Shown here: piece after piece, positions 32,299 through 44,623 of the stretch
How the letters are laid out: every line of letters starts with the position of its first letter
How positions within the stretch are numbered: the first letter of the stretch is position 1
NCBI GenBank assembly: GCA_963971405.1
Contig: OZ020491.1
Location: 4,594,910-4,658,909 of the forward strand
Source: Psococerastis gibbosa
Taxonomy: Eukaryota > Arthropoda > Insecta > Psocodea > Psocidae
Reading direction: 5' to 3'
DNA length: 64,000 nt
Made by a program: the position numbers and the translations under genes
Notes under the pieces: model-generated
The model's database searches: none
Told to the model about the DNA's origin: nothing
The model's input: the letters and a program-made list of their open reading frames with translations, nothing else

Positions 32299-33164
32299 AA
32301 AGAACCGGTCCGAGTTCACTCGAACATGCTTTCCAATTTATCAAAATTATTAGATAGAGAAAATTAGTAATTTTATGGCAAATATTTTTCCTATGGTTAA
32401 ATTTCCGATATCTCGGGGGGGGGGGGGGGGGGGCGGTTGTCCACCTGACGTCACTGGAAGTGAGGTAAATTCTCGATAGGTCAAACAAACACATTAATTA
32501 CCACACAGCAATAATGGCAGGGCATGCAATGCATTTGAGCGCGAATTTTCTATCATTTTTTCAAAACATAATTTTTTGGGCAAAACCAAATATTTTTTTG
32601 GGAAAGCAACCTATCCGGTTTCGTTACTCAATTTAACACCTAAAACATGCTTGAAGGTAGAAATCATCGATAGAAAGGTTTCGCATTTTTTAGTCATTTT
32701 TTCATTAAAATTTAGTTATTTTTATTTTTTTACCCCCAGAAGCAAACTATGAAGGGGCAAGCGACGACCCCCCGCATTTTGTCAACATTAATAACGACTA
32801 CAATCTACGAGAATTTAAAAGAAATCGTTGGAGCCGTTTTTGAGAAATAATTTTTTTAGACGTTTTTTTGGAGTTTTTTGAAAATAAAACCCCCCCAAAT
32901 TGAGTTAGCCCAAAAAAAAAAAAAAAAAATGGTCCCGAGGTATGATTTTTGTGAACCTACATGCCAAATTTCACTCAAATCCACCGAGTAGTTTGCCCGG
33001 AAATCGACGAACCGACAGACCGACCGACAGACAGACATTTTGTAAAAACCACTTTTTTGGGTTCCTGGGACCTCAAAACGTGTAAATCCGTTGAAATCTC
33101 GGAATCGAAAATTTCGACCATCACAAAGCTTTCCTTATACTACGTATAAATTGGAAAGCAAAAA
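32299..33164 (+). mobile_element. 850-bp dispersed repeat, copy 2
   Basis: Same order of segments as 28,098-28,945, with a longer G run and A run. Confidence 0.82.
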
Positions 33165-33169
33165 GGGGA

Positions 33170-34395
33170 GGCGAACTGGGCTACTGTAAGCCAAAGCTCT
33201 AGTAAGGGCTACAAAACCCGCCCTGTTGCGACCTAGGAAGAACAAGAAAAGCCTTTCAGCCAGGTATTTTGCAAAGATGTTGGTTTGTTGGCCATCAAGC
33301 CATAACCCAGACACATTGTGACTTATCAACCCCGTCTGGTGCTAAGTTTATGTATGGGCTATATAAAATTGTCATTCAAATGGCCGTATTGTTTAATGTC
33401 TCCATTTATACTATGAGTGATGGCGTGCAAAGCATCAAGTTATGGTATGTGCATAATATTTTACTGCCTGCACTGTAATTGTGGAGTTTATTATTAAATA
33501 TGTCGCGTCGTCCCATGTCTACGACATTTTGATATTGTAACTTACTTAGTAGATAGTATTTTATGCTTCTGCTTGCATATGGCTTCAGGTACTTGTATAC
33601 TTACTTACTCCTCGGCACTACGGCCCGTGAAGTGGCTTGGCCAATTCTAGAATAGAATAGAAAAAAACGTATATTTCTCAACAAAATGAACATGTGAACG
33701 TGAAATAACCTGTGCCCCCTCAAGCCGAAGCGTGGGAGGGTGGCACTTCATACCTAATATAAGTTTTAACTTATATAACTAATATTTAAAATATTAATAA
33801 ATATTAACATGGAAAAAAAAGCGGACTATTGTCCTTGTTAAGCAATACAATATCTAGGTTTCTATTACATTTTTTTTTTAAGTTTACACATACAAAGCGG
33901 ACTATGGTCCTTGTTACTGAAATACATTCCTAAGTAAAAATCAATAAATAAATAAATTACAAGACGTAGTTAGTTTAAGTGACATAATTCCCCCTCCAGC
34001 CAGAGTACAATTTCACCTTTATAAGCCTGTACTGTTTTTTTTCCTGGTGAATTCTAAAATCTAAAAAGACAGTAGACAGTAGTCCTCCATAACTTATAAC
34101 TATATATATGAAAATAAAAATAATTGTTAAAATAATTATCATTACGTATCAATTATAACTACAGGTTTTAATTTAATAAAGACAATTAAGACGTAAGAAT
34201 TGAATGTACTAAAAAATAATTTGATTTATGTAGAATTTAATAAATATTATTTTTAAATACTGATGCCACGTTTCCTTTGACCAGGTTACCACGTGGCCCT
34301 AGGATTCAAAAAATATTTGGCGCGCTCGAATGTCCCATCTCTCCTATATAGAAGTATTTAGAACTGCAGGCGTAAGCATGACTTCACTAAGTTGG
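33170..34395. other. no gene seen
   Basis: Short direct repeat aaagcggactattgtccttg at 33,819 and, diverged, 33,895; otherwise AT-rich. Confidence 0.5.
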
Positions 34396-34400
34396 AGTAT

Positions 34401-34876
34401 GGCGCTTATTCTACCAACGTCAATATTGATAGTAAATGTAGTTTTGACGGAAATTTGAATTTTACTCTATGCCATAGTTAAAATTGATCAATGATCATAG
34501 AGTAAAATGACGCGTCGCAAACAATAACAAACTAAAATGGCGTCATGGGATATGTTAAGTACAAACATTTTATATTTTATTGTTTATAAAACAATTTTCA
34601 TCCATTAAACAGATCGGTGCTGAAGGTCGATCTTACTTTGGATCTCCTACTATTATTGGGTTTTATTAAAAATAATAAGTGTACGAAGAAAACAAATACA
34701 CACAAAATTTCAAAAAACAAATGTAAACAAATTTCAAAAATTTGGCGCTTACATGTCATTAAAAGAAAAGTGATCAATAGTTGAAAAATCCAGTGGAATG
34801 GCGTGTATCAATGAAAAATTCAATTTCCGTCAATACTACATTTACTATCACTATTGACGTTGGTGGAATAAGCGCC
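34401..34876. mobile_element. long-form hairpin MITE, 476 bp, TSD TAT
   Basis: Starts GGCGCTTATTCTACCAACGT and ends with the mirror; tat on both sides (34,398-34,400 and 34,877-34,879). Similar in layout to 39,446-39,908. Confidence 0.9.
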
Positions 34877-35319
34877 TATGAGTGAAGGGACAGTTTATAG
34901 CTGACAAAATCATGAAAACATCGGTTGTATAATAACCTGAAGACGACTCCCGAACTAAATTAAATGAGACATGGGATTAGTGTTTGGGGTAAACAGAGCA
35001 GACGTGTCAACAGCTGTCAGTGGGAGTGTGAGCTACTGCCACGTCAAAACATATTACTTAAATACCCAACTTGATCCGCCCCATTTCATATTCATGTGGC
35101 ATGTATTTATTTTGATTTGCCCGTTAAATTATTCTGTGACATTTCAATCTCGTGGACTGACGGAACTCGGAAGTCATTGAGAAAAGTAAAATGTTGGTTT
35201 TCTTCGGATGTTTCGTAGAAGTGACCTAATTGACAAGGCCGTAGCCAGAAGGGCGGTGGTTCAGGGGGTACGAACCTCCCCCCCCCCCCCATCCCAAATA
35301 TTTGCAACGTACGCTAGAT

Positions 35320-35548
35320 AGACTAAATAAATAAATATTGACATTTTGTTCAATTACTAGGCCAACCTAACGGAGTTAGGGCTATGAAGCCCTGTCTTAC
35401 ACTCAACTAGGAAAACCCGGGACCGCCTGCTTAACATGCCTTCCGATGTATGGTCAGAAAATGAAGCAAGTGTGGGACTCGAACCAACAACCTTTCGGGT
35501 GAAAGTCGGAGTCTGTACCACTACTCTGCGTGTCCTGACCTAACAGTT
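35320..35548 (-). mobile_element. tRNA-derived SINE (family 1), full-length
   Basis: On the - strand: A-box region GAGTAGTGGTACAGACT, B box GGTTCGAGTCC, body, and an (ATTT)n-like tail (aaataaataaat on the + strand). Flanked by CGTAGCCAG-type sequence. Confidence 0.82.
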
Positions 35549-35708
35549 AATTTTTAAATATATTGAAGTTACCTCACCTCCGATGACGTCAGATGGACTC
35601 CCCGAAAAACCTTTCTGGCTACGGCCCTTCTAATTGGTGCGTGTACTAATTGGAACCTTCCCCCGCTAGAGACTGTAACAAGCAGAAGACTGTGACTGGA
35701 CTGGGACA

Positions 35709-35780
35709 GAATCCGTTGTGTAGTGGTTAGCACGATGCCCCGGTAAAGCGTTGATTGAGGGTTCGGGGCCCACCGGATTC
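35709..35780 (+). tRNA. tRNA-like sequence, related to the one at 32,178
   Basis: 72 nt: acceptor GAATCCG/CGGATTC is perfect; D arm GTGT/GCAC; anticodon region ATGCCCCGGTAAAGCGT shares CCCCGGT with the one at 32,178, again with C at position 33. The T loop TTCGGGG lacks the usual A. A T7 run follows. Probably a pseudo-tRNA or SINE head. Confidence 0.45.
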
Positions 35781-36792
35781 CTTTTTTTCTTGGTAACCTA
35801 TTTCAGACATTGAGGTAATTCCGTACTGGGGCTCTTAGCAGTAGCGGACACAGCTCTTTAGTTTGGGGAGAGTTATCACTCAAAATGACGCCTCCGGTAT
35901 AAACTGAGTACAAAAACAATACGATATTTGATTTAAGTAACTGATTTAGTTTGTCTGAATAATTCTTGTTGGTACATAAAATTATTTCAATAACACTTTT
36001 CAAAATTTATGTTTTTCTAAAAAATTAAGTTGTCATTTTGTCGCCTTTTTTAAAAACATTTTTTGAGTTTTTATGTCACCCCCCCCCCCCCCTGTGTCAC
36101 TGCCACTGGCTCTTAGGTAAGTTCAGCTGTAATAGGAGTTTACTTATAGCTTCCGACATATAGGGCAGTAAAGTGAGAGGTTGAAGGGACATAAGGAGGG
36201 TGTTAAACGTTTAGGGCGAGATCCGCAAGCTTACGGGGATTTACCAGCACGTCATCACAGCTTAACTTCCTTCCCTTATTTTTTCCCCAGATTTAACCGC
36301 GCTTTTTTAAACAATGTTTTGTGTTTGCGTCGGCTGGGTTTTTGTGTTGCCCTTTATTCTCTTGTCTTCACGATCGTCTTATTTGTTTTTCTTCTACCTT
36401 TTTTTTTGTACCTTGTATTTTGTTATTTGCGCAGTGTACGAGTTTTTTTTATGGATAGTTGTATGAAGTGCATTAAGCAGCTACGTTACCGGCTAAGTTA
36501 TACGATGTCTTGTGTTTTTCCAACGCCTGCTTTTCTGCTTTTAAGCAATCCTGTCAGCCATAGGTTTTTCAACCAGTAGGTTCTTGTTCTGCCGGGAGTC
36601 CTTCTGTCTTCCCTTGAATTATTACACGCAGAAGGCGATATTTTTCGTTACTAATCACATGGCCGAAGTATGTTAGTTTCCGGGCAGCTCGGCTTCTGTA
36701 TCCTTCCATCCAGGACCTCGGAATTGGGGACACGACCTCTCCGAGCTTTGCATATAGAATTCGTCTGTGTCTCCATATTTCAAATGTACTGA

Positions 36793-36934
36793 GGCGCTTA
36801 TTCCACCTACATCAATAGTGCATAGTAAATGTGGTATTGACGTGGTAGCAGACATTTTTAGACTGTCTTTAATGTCTGCTACCACGTCAATACCACATTT
36901 ATTATGCACTATTGACGTAGGTGGAATATGCGCC
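36793..36934. mobile_element. hairpin MITE, 142 bp
   Basis: GGCGCTTATTCCACCTACAT... with GACGTGGTAGCAGACATT at the centre of each arm; inserted in the LINE remnant. Flanks tga/taa. Confidence 0.88.
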
Positions 36935-36987
36935 TAAGTCTGTTCTCAATAGCTTGGGTCAACGCCCATCTTTCCATACCATATAGG

Positions 36988-37681
36988 CAGTGGCGGCTCG
37001 TGGTGTGTCAAAATGGTGGGGCAACGAATTGTAATAAAGTAATAGCATATAACGTACCACTACTTGAGTATCAAATAGATTCTTCGGCATTTCGATGTGG
37101 CAAACAAGTCTATCACTCGCTGTTTACATTTTTGTAATATTTGTTTACATTACCCTGCCTGGCCGTTGGGTAGAACCTGACTTCCCTAGTCAAAAATTCT
37201 TCTTTGAAAAATTTTATAATAATCATCAGTCATGACAAAATAGTGAAACTCTTCTCAAAAATAACTCTTATAATTATGATTTAAAAAAAAAAACAATATT
37301 CAACGATATTATTAATACGAAACATTTAAAGTCATTTTTGGGGCGCTGCCCCGCTGCCCATGTATAAATGCATATGGCATGAATTGCATTGCAAGGTCCA
37401 TAAGAGAAAAGTTGTGTACACCTTTTCAATGGTGCGAACGATCTTCTTAACTTTTGCCTGACTCGGTTGCCATGGCGACCCGGGGCTAAATTGAAAATTG
37501 CCCCAAGTTGCCCAGAGCACGCACATAGCATAGCCGAATTGTAGCAGTTGCATTTTTCTTCAGAATAGTATATTATTATTTTATAATTATAATTATTATT
37601 ATTAAGAGGAAATTGCTTTGTTTGCCTATAAAATTATGGGAGGGCTGTAGCCCCAGTGCCCTTATGGACGAGCCGCCACTG
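36988..37681. mobile_element. non-autonomous hAT element
   Basis: Inverted ends CAGTGGCGGCTCGT / ACGAGCCGCCACTG and a perfect 8-bp target duplication catatagg (36,980-36,987 and 37,682-37,689), as expected for hAT transposons. 694 bp with no convincing transposase. It sits inside a LINE remnant. Confidence 0.93.
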
Positions 37682-37982
37682 CATATAGGACGATTGGGAA
37701 CACATAACACTTCACCATTCTCAATTGAAGGTATAACCGCAGATTCCTGATCCTTTCTACATTGTATCGGTCCCGTTTTCTTTAGCTTTGGTGTAATGGA
37801 TTACTATGAACAGATTGGGACAGCAGTTTGAATTTAGGCCGGAAAATAAAAGTAAGTAAAAATAAAAATGTATTAAAAATGTTTATAATATATTTGTACT
37901 CTTTTCTTTATTTTTAAATAAATTTGTTTTCTTTACTTACTCTTATTTTCCCGCCTAAATTCAAACTGCTGTCTCAAACTGC

Positions 37983-38185
37983 GTCAATCGACTTCGATGG
38001 CAAGGTGGTAGCGTGCTTGTACTTGTGCAAGTCTCTACATGCCATGCGATCGGAGACGTGTCGTAACTCAACACGGGTACTAACCTACAGAGGCGACTGA
38101 AGAGGTAAATCGGATACATTCATTCAAATTGTTTCTATGCGATTAACCTTAAAAAAAAAATAAAAAAAATAAAATAAAATCTGTT
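37983..38185 (+). mobile_element. poly(A)-tailed SINE-like repeat
   Basis: gacttcgatggcaaggtggt, atcggagacgtgtcgtaac, aggcgactgaagaggtaaat, then a long A-rich tail. Confidence 0.68.
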
Positions 38186-38296
38186 CATGTAATGTACCCA
38201 TTTCACTGGATAATACGGGGCATTTTTTTTTTTATGACGCCCTGTGCTTAACTTGTGTATAAGAAAGACACAGTCTTAAAGTTCACGATGAGCTTA

Positions 38297-38678
38297 GGTG
38301 CCCATTCCATTGACCGGCTAGGGCTATTTCCAAAACGGTGACGTGGTAGCAGACACTCAAGACTTAGGTGGCGTTTCCACCGACCTCGCATTGCAGAATT
38401 GACGGAGATGTTTATTTTCCTCTTTGCCATAGTTAAAATTGATCAATGATCATACAATAAAATCACAAACAAACAAACTAAAATTAAAAAATGGCTTCAT
38501 GGGATAAGTTAATTACAAACATTTTAATAGATTTCTATAAAAGGAAAAACAAACATTTCCGTCAATGTCACTTGCAATCTGCAATGCGAGGTCGGTGGAG
38601 ACGCTACCTAAGTCTTGAGTGTCTGCTACCACGTCACCGTTTTGGAAATAGCCCTAGCCGGTCAATGGAATGGGCACC
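38297..38678. mobile_element. compound hairpin MITE, 382 bp, TSD TTA
   Basis: Outer arm GGTGCCCATTCCATTGACCG, inner unit with GACGTGGTAGCAGACACTCA and GGTGGCGTTTCCACCGACCT; mirrored at the right. TTA on both sides (38,294-38,296, 38,679-38,681). Confidence 0.9.
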
Positions 38679-38869
38679 TTAGGAAGAACAGAGCGTTAAA
38701 AGAAATAAGATGAAAGGCTTCTGGTCGCCTTGAACCAGCGTGCGATGAGGTGCTGACTTTTTTAACTAGGCCGGTGTTTGCATAGTTGTCACGTTGCCAC
38801 GGGGGCCTTGCCAAGGGACACCTGCCGCCGCTGTTAATTTAGGGTGTAGTCGCTGCATATATTTACACC

Positions 38870-38942
38870 CTCCCACGGACCAGTGGTTGGCAGTCTGCCT
38901 CCGGAAGTCGTGGGTCGTCGGTTCGATTTCACAATGGGGCCT
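38870..38942 (+). repeat. tRNA-derived remnant
   Basis: A-box-like GACCAGTGGTTGGCAG and B-box-like GGTTCGATTTC in the expected order and spacing; no good acceptor stem. Confidence 0.35.
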
Positions 38943-39445
38943 TTATTATTAATTTTACACATACTGTAGTGTACCTAAGTACTAAATTACTATATAAGTA
39001 AGTATGTAAAATAACTTATTGTGATGTGATCCAAAGGCCTGGTTCCCCCACATGCACATGTATTGCATATACATATACGTGGTGTGGAATGTGTTTTTTT
39101 GACAATTTGTATTCTTACTGGTTTAATATAATTTACTTTTTTTACTTTACGTAATTATTTATATACTGTATATTCTTCTTTAAATGCCTCTTCTGTCGAA
39201 GATGGTCGTGATGATTATGCTGGGAAATCCTTATGCCGTTGACTCTTCATTGACTCCGGCCATAACTTGAGGTCAAAGATTTAACCCGCAGTCACCAGCA
39301 AAACCTAAAATTCCAAATTGACGGGCATTCCACTATGATATGCCAACCGGTTTCGTGGCCACTTTAACAAAACCGGCGACACCAATGCGCGGAAGGCGTA
39401 TGTACATTTATTATGTATATTGGACGGTGCTCGGACTGCTGCTTC

Positions 39446-39908
39446 GGCGCTTATTCCACCTACGTCAATAGTGAATAGTAAATGTAGTATTGACGGTCAT
39501 TTTAATTTTTCATTGATACACGCCATTCCACTTGTTTTTTCAACTATTGATCACTTTTCTTCTATTGACACGTATGCGCCAAATTTTTGAAATTTGGCGC
39601 ATTTGTTTTTTGAAAGTTTGTTTGTATTTGTTTTCTTTGTACACTTATTATTTTTAATAATAGTAGGAGATCCGAGGTAAGATCGACCTTCACCGATCTG
39701 TTTAATGGATGAAAACTGTTTTATGAACAATCTATTAAAATGTTTGTACTTAACATATTCCATGACGACATTTTAGTTTGTTATTGTTTGCAGCGCGTGA
39801 TTTTACTCTATGATCATTAATCAATTTTAACTATGGCATAGAGTAAAATTGAAATGTCCGTCAATACTACATTTACTATTGACTATTGACGTATGTGGAA
39901 TAAGCGCC
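39446..39908. mobile_element. long-form hairpin MITE, 463 bp, TSD TTC
   Basis: GGCGCTTATTCCACCTACGT and its mirror; ttc on both sides (39,443-39,445, 39,909-39,911). Confidence 0.9.
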
Positions 39909-39974
39909 TTCCTGCAAGTCAAGTACCCATTTGAATAATATTAATAATAACAAATTCATTTTATTCCGGGTTTC

Positions 39975-40342
39975 AAGACAATTTTAACGACTTCGGCGGC
40001 ATCGTCGTAGCGTGCTTGTACTTGTCTCTACTTACCTTGCGATCGGAGACGTGTCGTAACTCGACACAAGTACCTATTAGGTTCTTTTCTATCTTATTTT
40101 TTATAAAACGGTTAAATCGCATGCAAACAATTTCATGAATGTATCCAATTAACCTCTTCAATCGCTTCACTAAGTTACCTAATAGGTACTTGAGTCGAGT
40201 TACCGTTCGTCTCCGACCGCAAGATGTGTAGATACTCGCACAAGTACAAGCACGCTACCACCTTGCCACCGAAGTCGCTCAATGACTTAGTGAGGCGATT
40301 GAAGAGGTTAATCGGATACATTCATTAAATTGTTTGTACGCG
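39975..40342. mobile_element. poly(A)-tailed SINE-like repeats, inverted arrangement
   Basis: Left part (39,985-40,060) in + sense, right part (40,190-40,290) in - sense, and a + end segment (40,300-40,340). Confidence 0.6.
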
Positions 40343-40750
40343 CTTAAGAGTGTACTGCCCGTAGGAAATTAGCAGCCCGAAATTTAATACTTTTTATTTT
40401 TTATTTAATTAACTAAGCTTGTTATTAAAGATTTGGCTCATCAAAGTTGTAGAAGACTACTTCATGCATCATATTATAAGATAATTTTAATTTTCGAAAT
40501 TGTAGTTTTTTCAGAAACATGCAAATATTTTATAAACAATAACTTTTCACGTATATAATCGATTTTATAAAAAAAAAAAAAACTACAATTTCGAAAACTA
40601 AAAGTACCTTATTATATGATGCATGAAGTAGGCTTCTACAACTTTGATGAGCCAATTCTTTAATACCATGCTTAGTTAATTAAATAAAAAAATAAAAAGT
40701 ATAACATTTCGGGCTGCCACTTTCCTACGGGCTGTACAGTACAATCTTAA
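40343..40750. mobile_element. palindromic MITE, second family, copy 3
   Basis: CTTAAGAGTGTACTGCCCGT left end, gtagaagactacttcatgca, and mirrored right half; similar to 2,083-2,481. Confidence 0.8.
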
Positions 40751-41093
40751 CCTTTTTTATTAATAAATAATTACAAAAATACAGTTTTACATCAAATGTG
40801 TCACTAAATACAGAATTAAATTAAAATTAAGAAGAACTATGTTTCCGCAAGCGGACTTATGTTGCTGACCTCAACTTAACAAATAGTGTTGTGGTCTATA
40901 GAAAGGATCTTCTACCAGGCCTCAGGCCTAGACCATCATCGGGTTGTCGTGCCACGGCAATGAAAATGATTTAGAATATTTAGAACAGAAGTTAAGAATT
41001 GATTAACAACATAGTACATGCTCTCTTATAAAAAGTTTTAATTCCCCCTGCTATCCCCCCCCCCTCCGATTTAAAAGTCCTTGTCTACATTAA

Positions 41094-41584
41094 GGGTCTT
41101 CACAGTGTTCGTGTTATCGAGTTACACCTAGTTAAGTGTGTTATATCAAGCTAAGTTAACACACCGATAACCCGACAACCAGCTAACCAGCGTGCTATCC
41201 TAAACCCACTTCCAAGTTGGTTAACGTGTTATTTACCTTGCTATAGCTCAGGTTTGACCGCCGCCATATTTGTTTTGGTCGATTGATTTGAAACACGCGT
41301 TTAAAATTTTGTAGTATTTAAATTTATTTGTATAATCTATTATCACAAGCAATTACCGTAAATACTTAAAATTATAATAACCAAAATGAACAAAAAATAT
41401 AAACAAATGTGGCACTAGAATAGAGTTCTGCCACTTTCTTAAACCCGTGCCACGAACGTCTGACTACTACCACGTTGTTTACTCTGTCGATATAGCATGA
41501 TAACTCACTCCCGAGGTCCATTCACGATTGTGTGTTAACTTGAATAGCACATCTAACTCGATAACAAGAACACTGTGAAGACCC
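41094..41584. mobile_element. TIR element (GGGTCTTCACAGTGTTC ends)
   Basis: Inverted ends of about 30 bp: GGGTCTTCACAGTGTTCGTG at left and the mirror CACTGTGAAGACCC at right, with tcgagtt/aactcga continuing the match. No transposase frame. Superfamily unclear. Confidence 0.78.
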
Positions 41585-42205
41585 CTATTGTGTTTTGTTT
41601 TTATTTTAGCATTTTAACATTTGATACTGGACGCTATATTTATATGTTTTTATTTGTTTAGATAGCTAACCAACACGTCAAACCGCTCACGGGCCATTGC
41701 CTTGCGGTATTTGTATTACTGTAGTATTAAATTGTAATTGCTGTTGGTGTAATAATATAATATAATATCTCGCCGTGCAAGAAAGTAAAAATGTGAAATG
41801 TCTCTGTATTACGAGGTGTTAAAGAGCCCGTTAAATCCGCGCCCCCCCCCCCCCCCATGCAACATTGCGATCTCGGTTTCTTTGTATTCTCTATAAAAAT
41901 TTAGATGCGAAAGAATGTATTTTTTATTGTCCCCCCCCCTCCCCCCCCCCCCCGCCCCGCTGTCGTCATGGCAACATCATTTGTGCGACTTTAAGGGGGC
42001 GCGATCGACCCGGGAATCTCCGTTAATATTCCTTTATTGTACTTTCCCCCCCACCCCCATGGTATTATTGTGTACTCCGCTGCTGCTGCTGCCGTTGTCG
42101 TGTTGGAATTCCAGAAATAACTGTTGCATGTCTGATGTCTTTTGACAGGATATTTGGTTGAATACCTATATTTTTTAGTTTGCTGCTGTTGATATTAAAT
42201 GCACA

Positions 42206-42335
42206 GTATTTTTTTTTATTTTTTTTATTTTGTTTTAATGGGGTACAGGGTTACCTATGTGCACTTTATTGGGCCTATTGTGCCCCCTACAACAAAGTAT
42301 CTACATCACTTCCTCTAGGCCTATCTTCATCAGGA
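42206..42335 (-). mobile_element. LINE 3' end, second copy
   Basis: Shares the ggggtacagg...ttacctatgtgcac and gtgccccctacaacaaagta segments with 13,620-13,690, and is likewise bounded by T-rich sequence at the low-coordinate side. A short 5'-truncated LINE copy. Confidence 0.65.
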
Positions 42336-42657
42336 TTATAGTGCATATAGTATTGTATAGTAGTATAGTATGGGACGCCGTCTATCCCACCTTGGTGGGT
42401 CATGGACAAAGATTGATTGATTGATTGATTGTCAGTATTTTTATTTATTTTAATTTTTGGGATCTTCTTCGAATGCCTCTTCTATCGAAGATTGGCTATC
42501 ATCATGGCAATTGTAAACACGCAGTTACCGTACTTCGGAATCCCCAAAAGGAAGTGAAGTATGTAGTGTATCGAATGTGGTTAGTCATGATGACTGTACT
42601 AGGGGATTATAATGCAGTGGTTTCCTGTTGCATTCTGCATCGTGCCGTTGACTCTTA

Positions 42658-43054
42658 GGCGCGGTTTCCACCGACCGGCTAGGGCTAAATACAAATACGG
42701 ATGACGTGGTAGCAGACATTCAAGACTTAGGCGGGGTTTCCACCGACCTCGCATTGCAGAATGCAAATGACATTTACGGAAATTTGAATTTTTCTTTTTA
42801 TAGAAATCTATTAAAATGTTTGTACTTAACATATCCTATGAAGCCATTTTTTTAATTTTAGAGTGTTTGTTTGTGATTTTACTCTATGATCATTGATCAA
42901 TTTTAACTATGGCATGGAGGAAAACAAACATTTCCGTCAATGTCATTTGCATTCTGCAATGCGAGGTCGGTGGAAACCCCGCCTAAGTCTTGAATGTCTG
43001 CTACCACGTCACCGTATTTGTTTTTAGCCCTAGCCGGTTGGTGCAAACCCCGCC
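42658..43054. mobile_element. compound hairpin MITE, 397 bp, TSD TTA
   Basis: GGCGCGGTTTCCACCGACCG, inner unit GGCGGGGTTTCCACCGACCT, mirrored at the right; TTA on both sides (42,655-42,657, 43,055-43,057). Confidence 0.9.
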
Positions 43055-43255
43055 TTAATTGAGTTCCTCCGCCTTCGGGGGCCAACGTCAAGGCAGTAGA
43101 GTGCCCTAGTAATGGTGGCAACTATTAGCCCTTTCACAGTCTTCCTCGGGCTACTGTGGTTTTTTTCTAGACAAGCCTGCACCACCAGGCTTGCCACCCT
43201 GCGGTTATGCCTCTGATTGGTCGGGGACTGCGCTATAGTCGGATATCTGCAGCCT

Positions 43256-43430
43256 GATCGAGGCGATTGGCGATTATAATACCGGTATTTATTTAATCCC
43301 CTGGTATTAAAAATGTAAACAAGATAATTTTATAATGGAAAGTGCTATTCAAAATTTGTTTGTTTACAATTTATAATCCTAGGGTATTTATTTAACCCCG
43401 GTATTATAATAGCCTCGATCAGGCTGCAGT
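43256..43430. mobile_element. palindromic MITE, third family (CTGCAGCCTGATCGAGGC ends)
   Basis: Ends CTGCAGCCTGATCGAGGC / GCCTCGATCAGGCTGCAG; inner ggtatttatttaatcccc and mirror. Related to 52,853-53,330 and to the repeat around 23,571-24,881. Confidence 0.82.
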
Positions 43431-43589
43431 TCCACACTCAACAAGTACCTCTCATAATAGGCTACTTGTGAGTTACAATAAAATATAAAATATGGTAGAT
43501 GAGGTTATGGGGAAAAATGTTTTTTTTTTAGGGAGATTCATCTACTTATTGAAACGGCGACCAGTGTTCGACTTCCGGAAAATTCCTTC

Positions 43590-43700
43590 ACAACTGTTAA
43601 CAAACAGACTCACTCCCCCCCCCCCCCCCCCCCGCCAGGCTGACAGGGTTGCTTAAAACACAAATGCTGAAAGCAGGCGTTGGAAACAACAACAACTTTT
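43590..43700 (-). repeat. dispersed repeat (ttaagcaaccctgtcagcct type), reversed
   Basis: Contains ccaggctgacagggttgctt after a C run of about 18, and gcaggcgttggaaacaacaa. Confidence 0.6.
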
Positions 43701-43770
43701 GATCTATTACAAAGCCAACCTGGCGGATTAGTTTTCTCTCTAACAATAAACTGCTGCTTTACATAAAATA

Positions 43771-43848
43771 AAGCAAATTTGAGACTCGCACCAACCACCT
43801 TTTGGGTTCATGTCGGAGTCCGTACCACTACTCTATAAGACCTGACGT
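43771..43848 (-). mobile_element. tRNA-derived SINE (family 1), head only
   Basis: On the - strand: gagtagtggtacggactccg and B-box-like GGTGCGAGTCTC. Confidence 0.65.
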
Positions 43849-44623
43849 AGAATAACGTGTGACGCTTACTTACCTACCTACTTACCTTACCGCTGCGCTG
43901 GTCGAGGCAGTAGTTCCCGTAACTGTTCCTCTCTCGGGCGCGAGAAAAAGACGGCGGTATTGATTTCAAATGGCAACCCCCCCCCCCCCCTGGTTGCCCG
44001 CACCCCTAGGGGGAACATGAAGGGGGCCGGGGTGCTCTTCTTTTATTTGATCCTTCTTTAGTTTCTTATCTCCCGTTTTATTTCCTTTTTTACGAACTTT
44101 TACTCGACATAAAGATTTTCCCCCTGGCTAAGACAGTGTGGTTGGTATTCAGCGCGGGCCCATGTTATTTATTTTTCCGGCGACGGGGAGGATGGGGCGG
44201 GGGGAGCGCTTTTATTCTTTTTTGTTGTTGTTTGAAAGGTTAGGTTGTTTGTCTAAGTGCTGACGTGTTATTTGTTTAAACGGTTGTGTTGTGTTTTGTT
44301 TTTGTTGAATTATGCAGTGCGCATAATATTACAACATTGCCGATTTAAGATTTGTGTTTGTTGTTGTTTGGGGAGGAGGGGGAATTGGATGTGTAGGGGT
44401 TGATTTTATAAGGAGATTCTTTGCCTACGGACTCCGTTGTGCTCCACTAAGTTTTATCCTATTTCAGTTCATGAATTTAGCGCGTATTCTATATATCTTT
44501 CATCAGTTTGTTGACATATGGTGAGTGTGGCCCTTGGTCTGACACCGCCAGCCATACAGGTTTGGTCTCTTGCACCACATATTCTGTCAGCGAACCGTTA
44601 ATATACCATCCCTGGCAAGAACA

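Larger units (their letters stand above)
36570..37860 (-). pseudogene. LINE remnant (RT C-terminal region), split by a MITE and a hAT element
   Basis: On the - strand, the three pieces outside the insertions read MERWALTQAIENRLSAFEIW and then RSRAARKLTYFGHVISNEKY, the segment after the RT active site in RTE/jockey-like LINEs. The MITE at 36,793-36,934 and the hAT at 36,988-37,681 interrupt it. Boundaries are approximate. Confidence 0.65.

Noticed and set aside
36181..36579. 132-codon + frame with hydrophobic stretches
   Set aside because: The hydrophobic part comes from T-rich sequence, and its end is a dispersed repeat (ttaagcaatcctgtcagcc).
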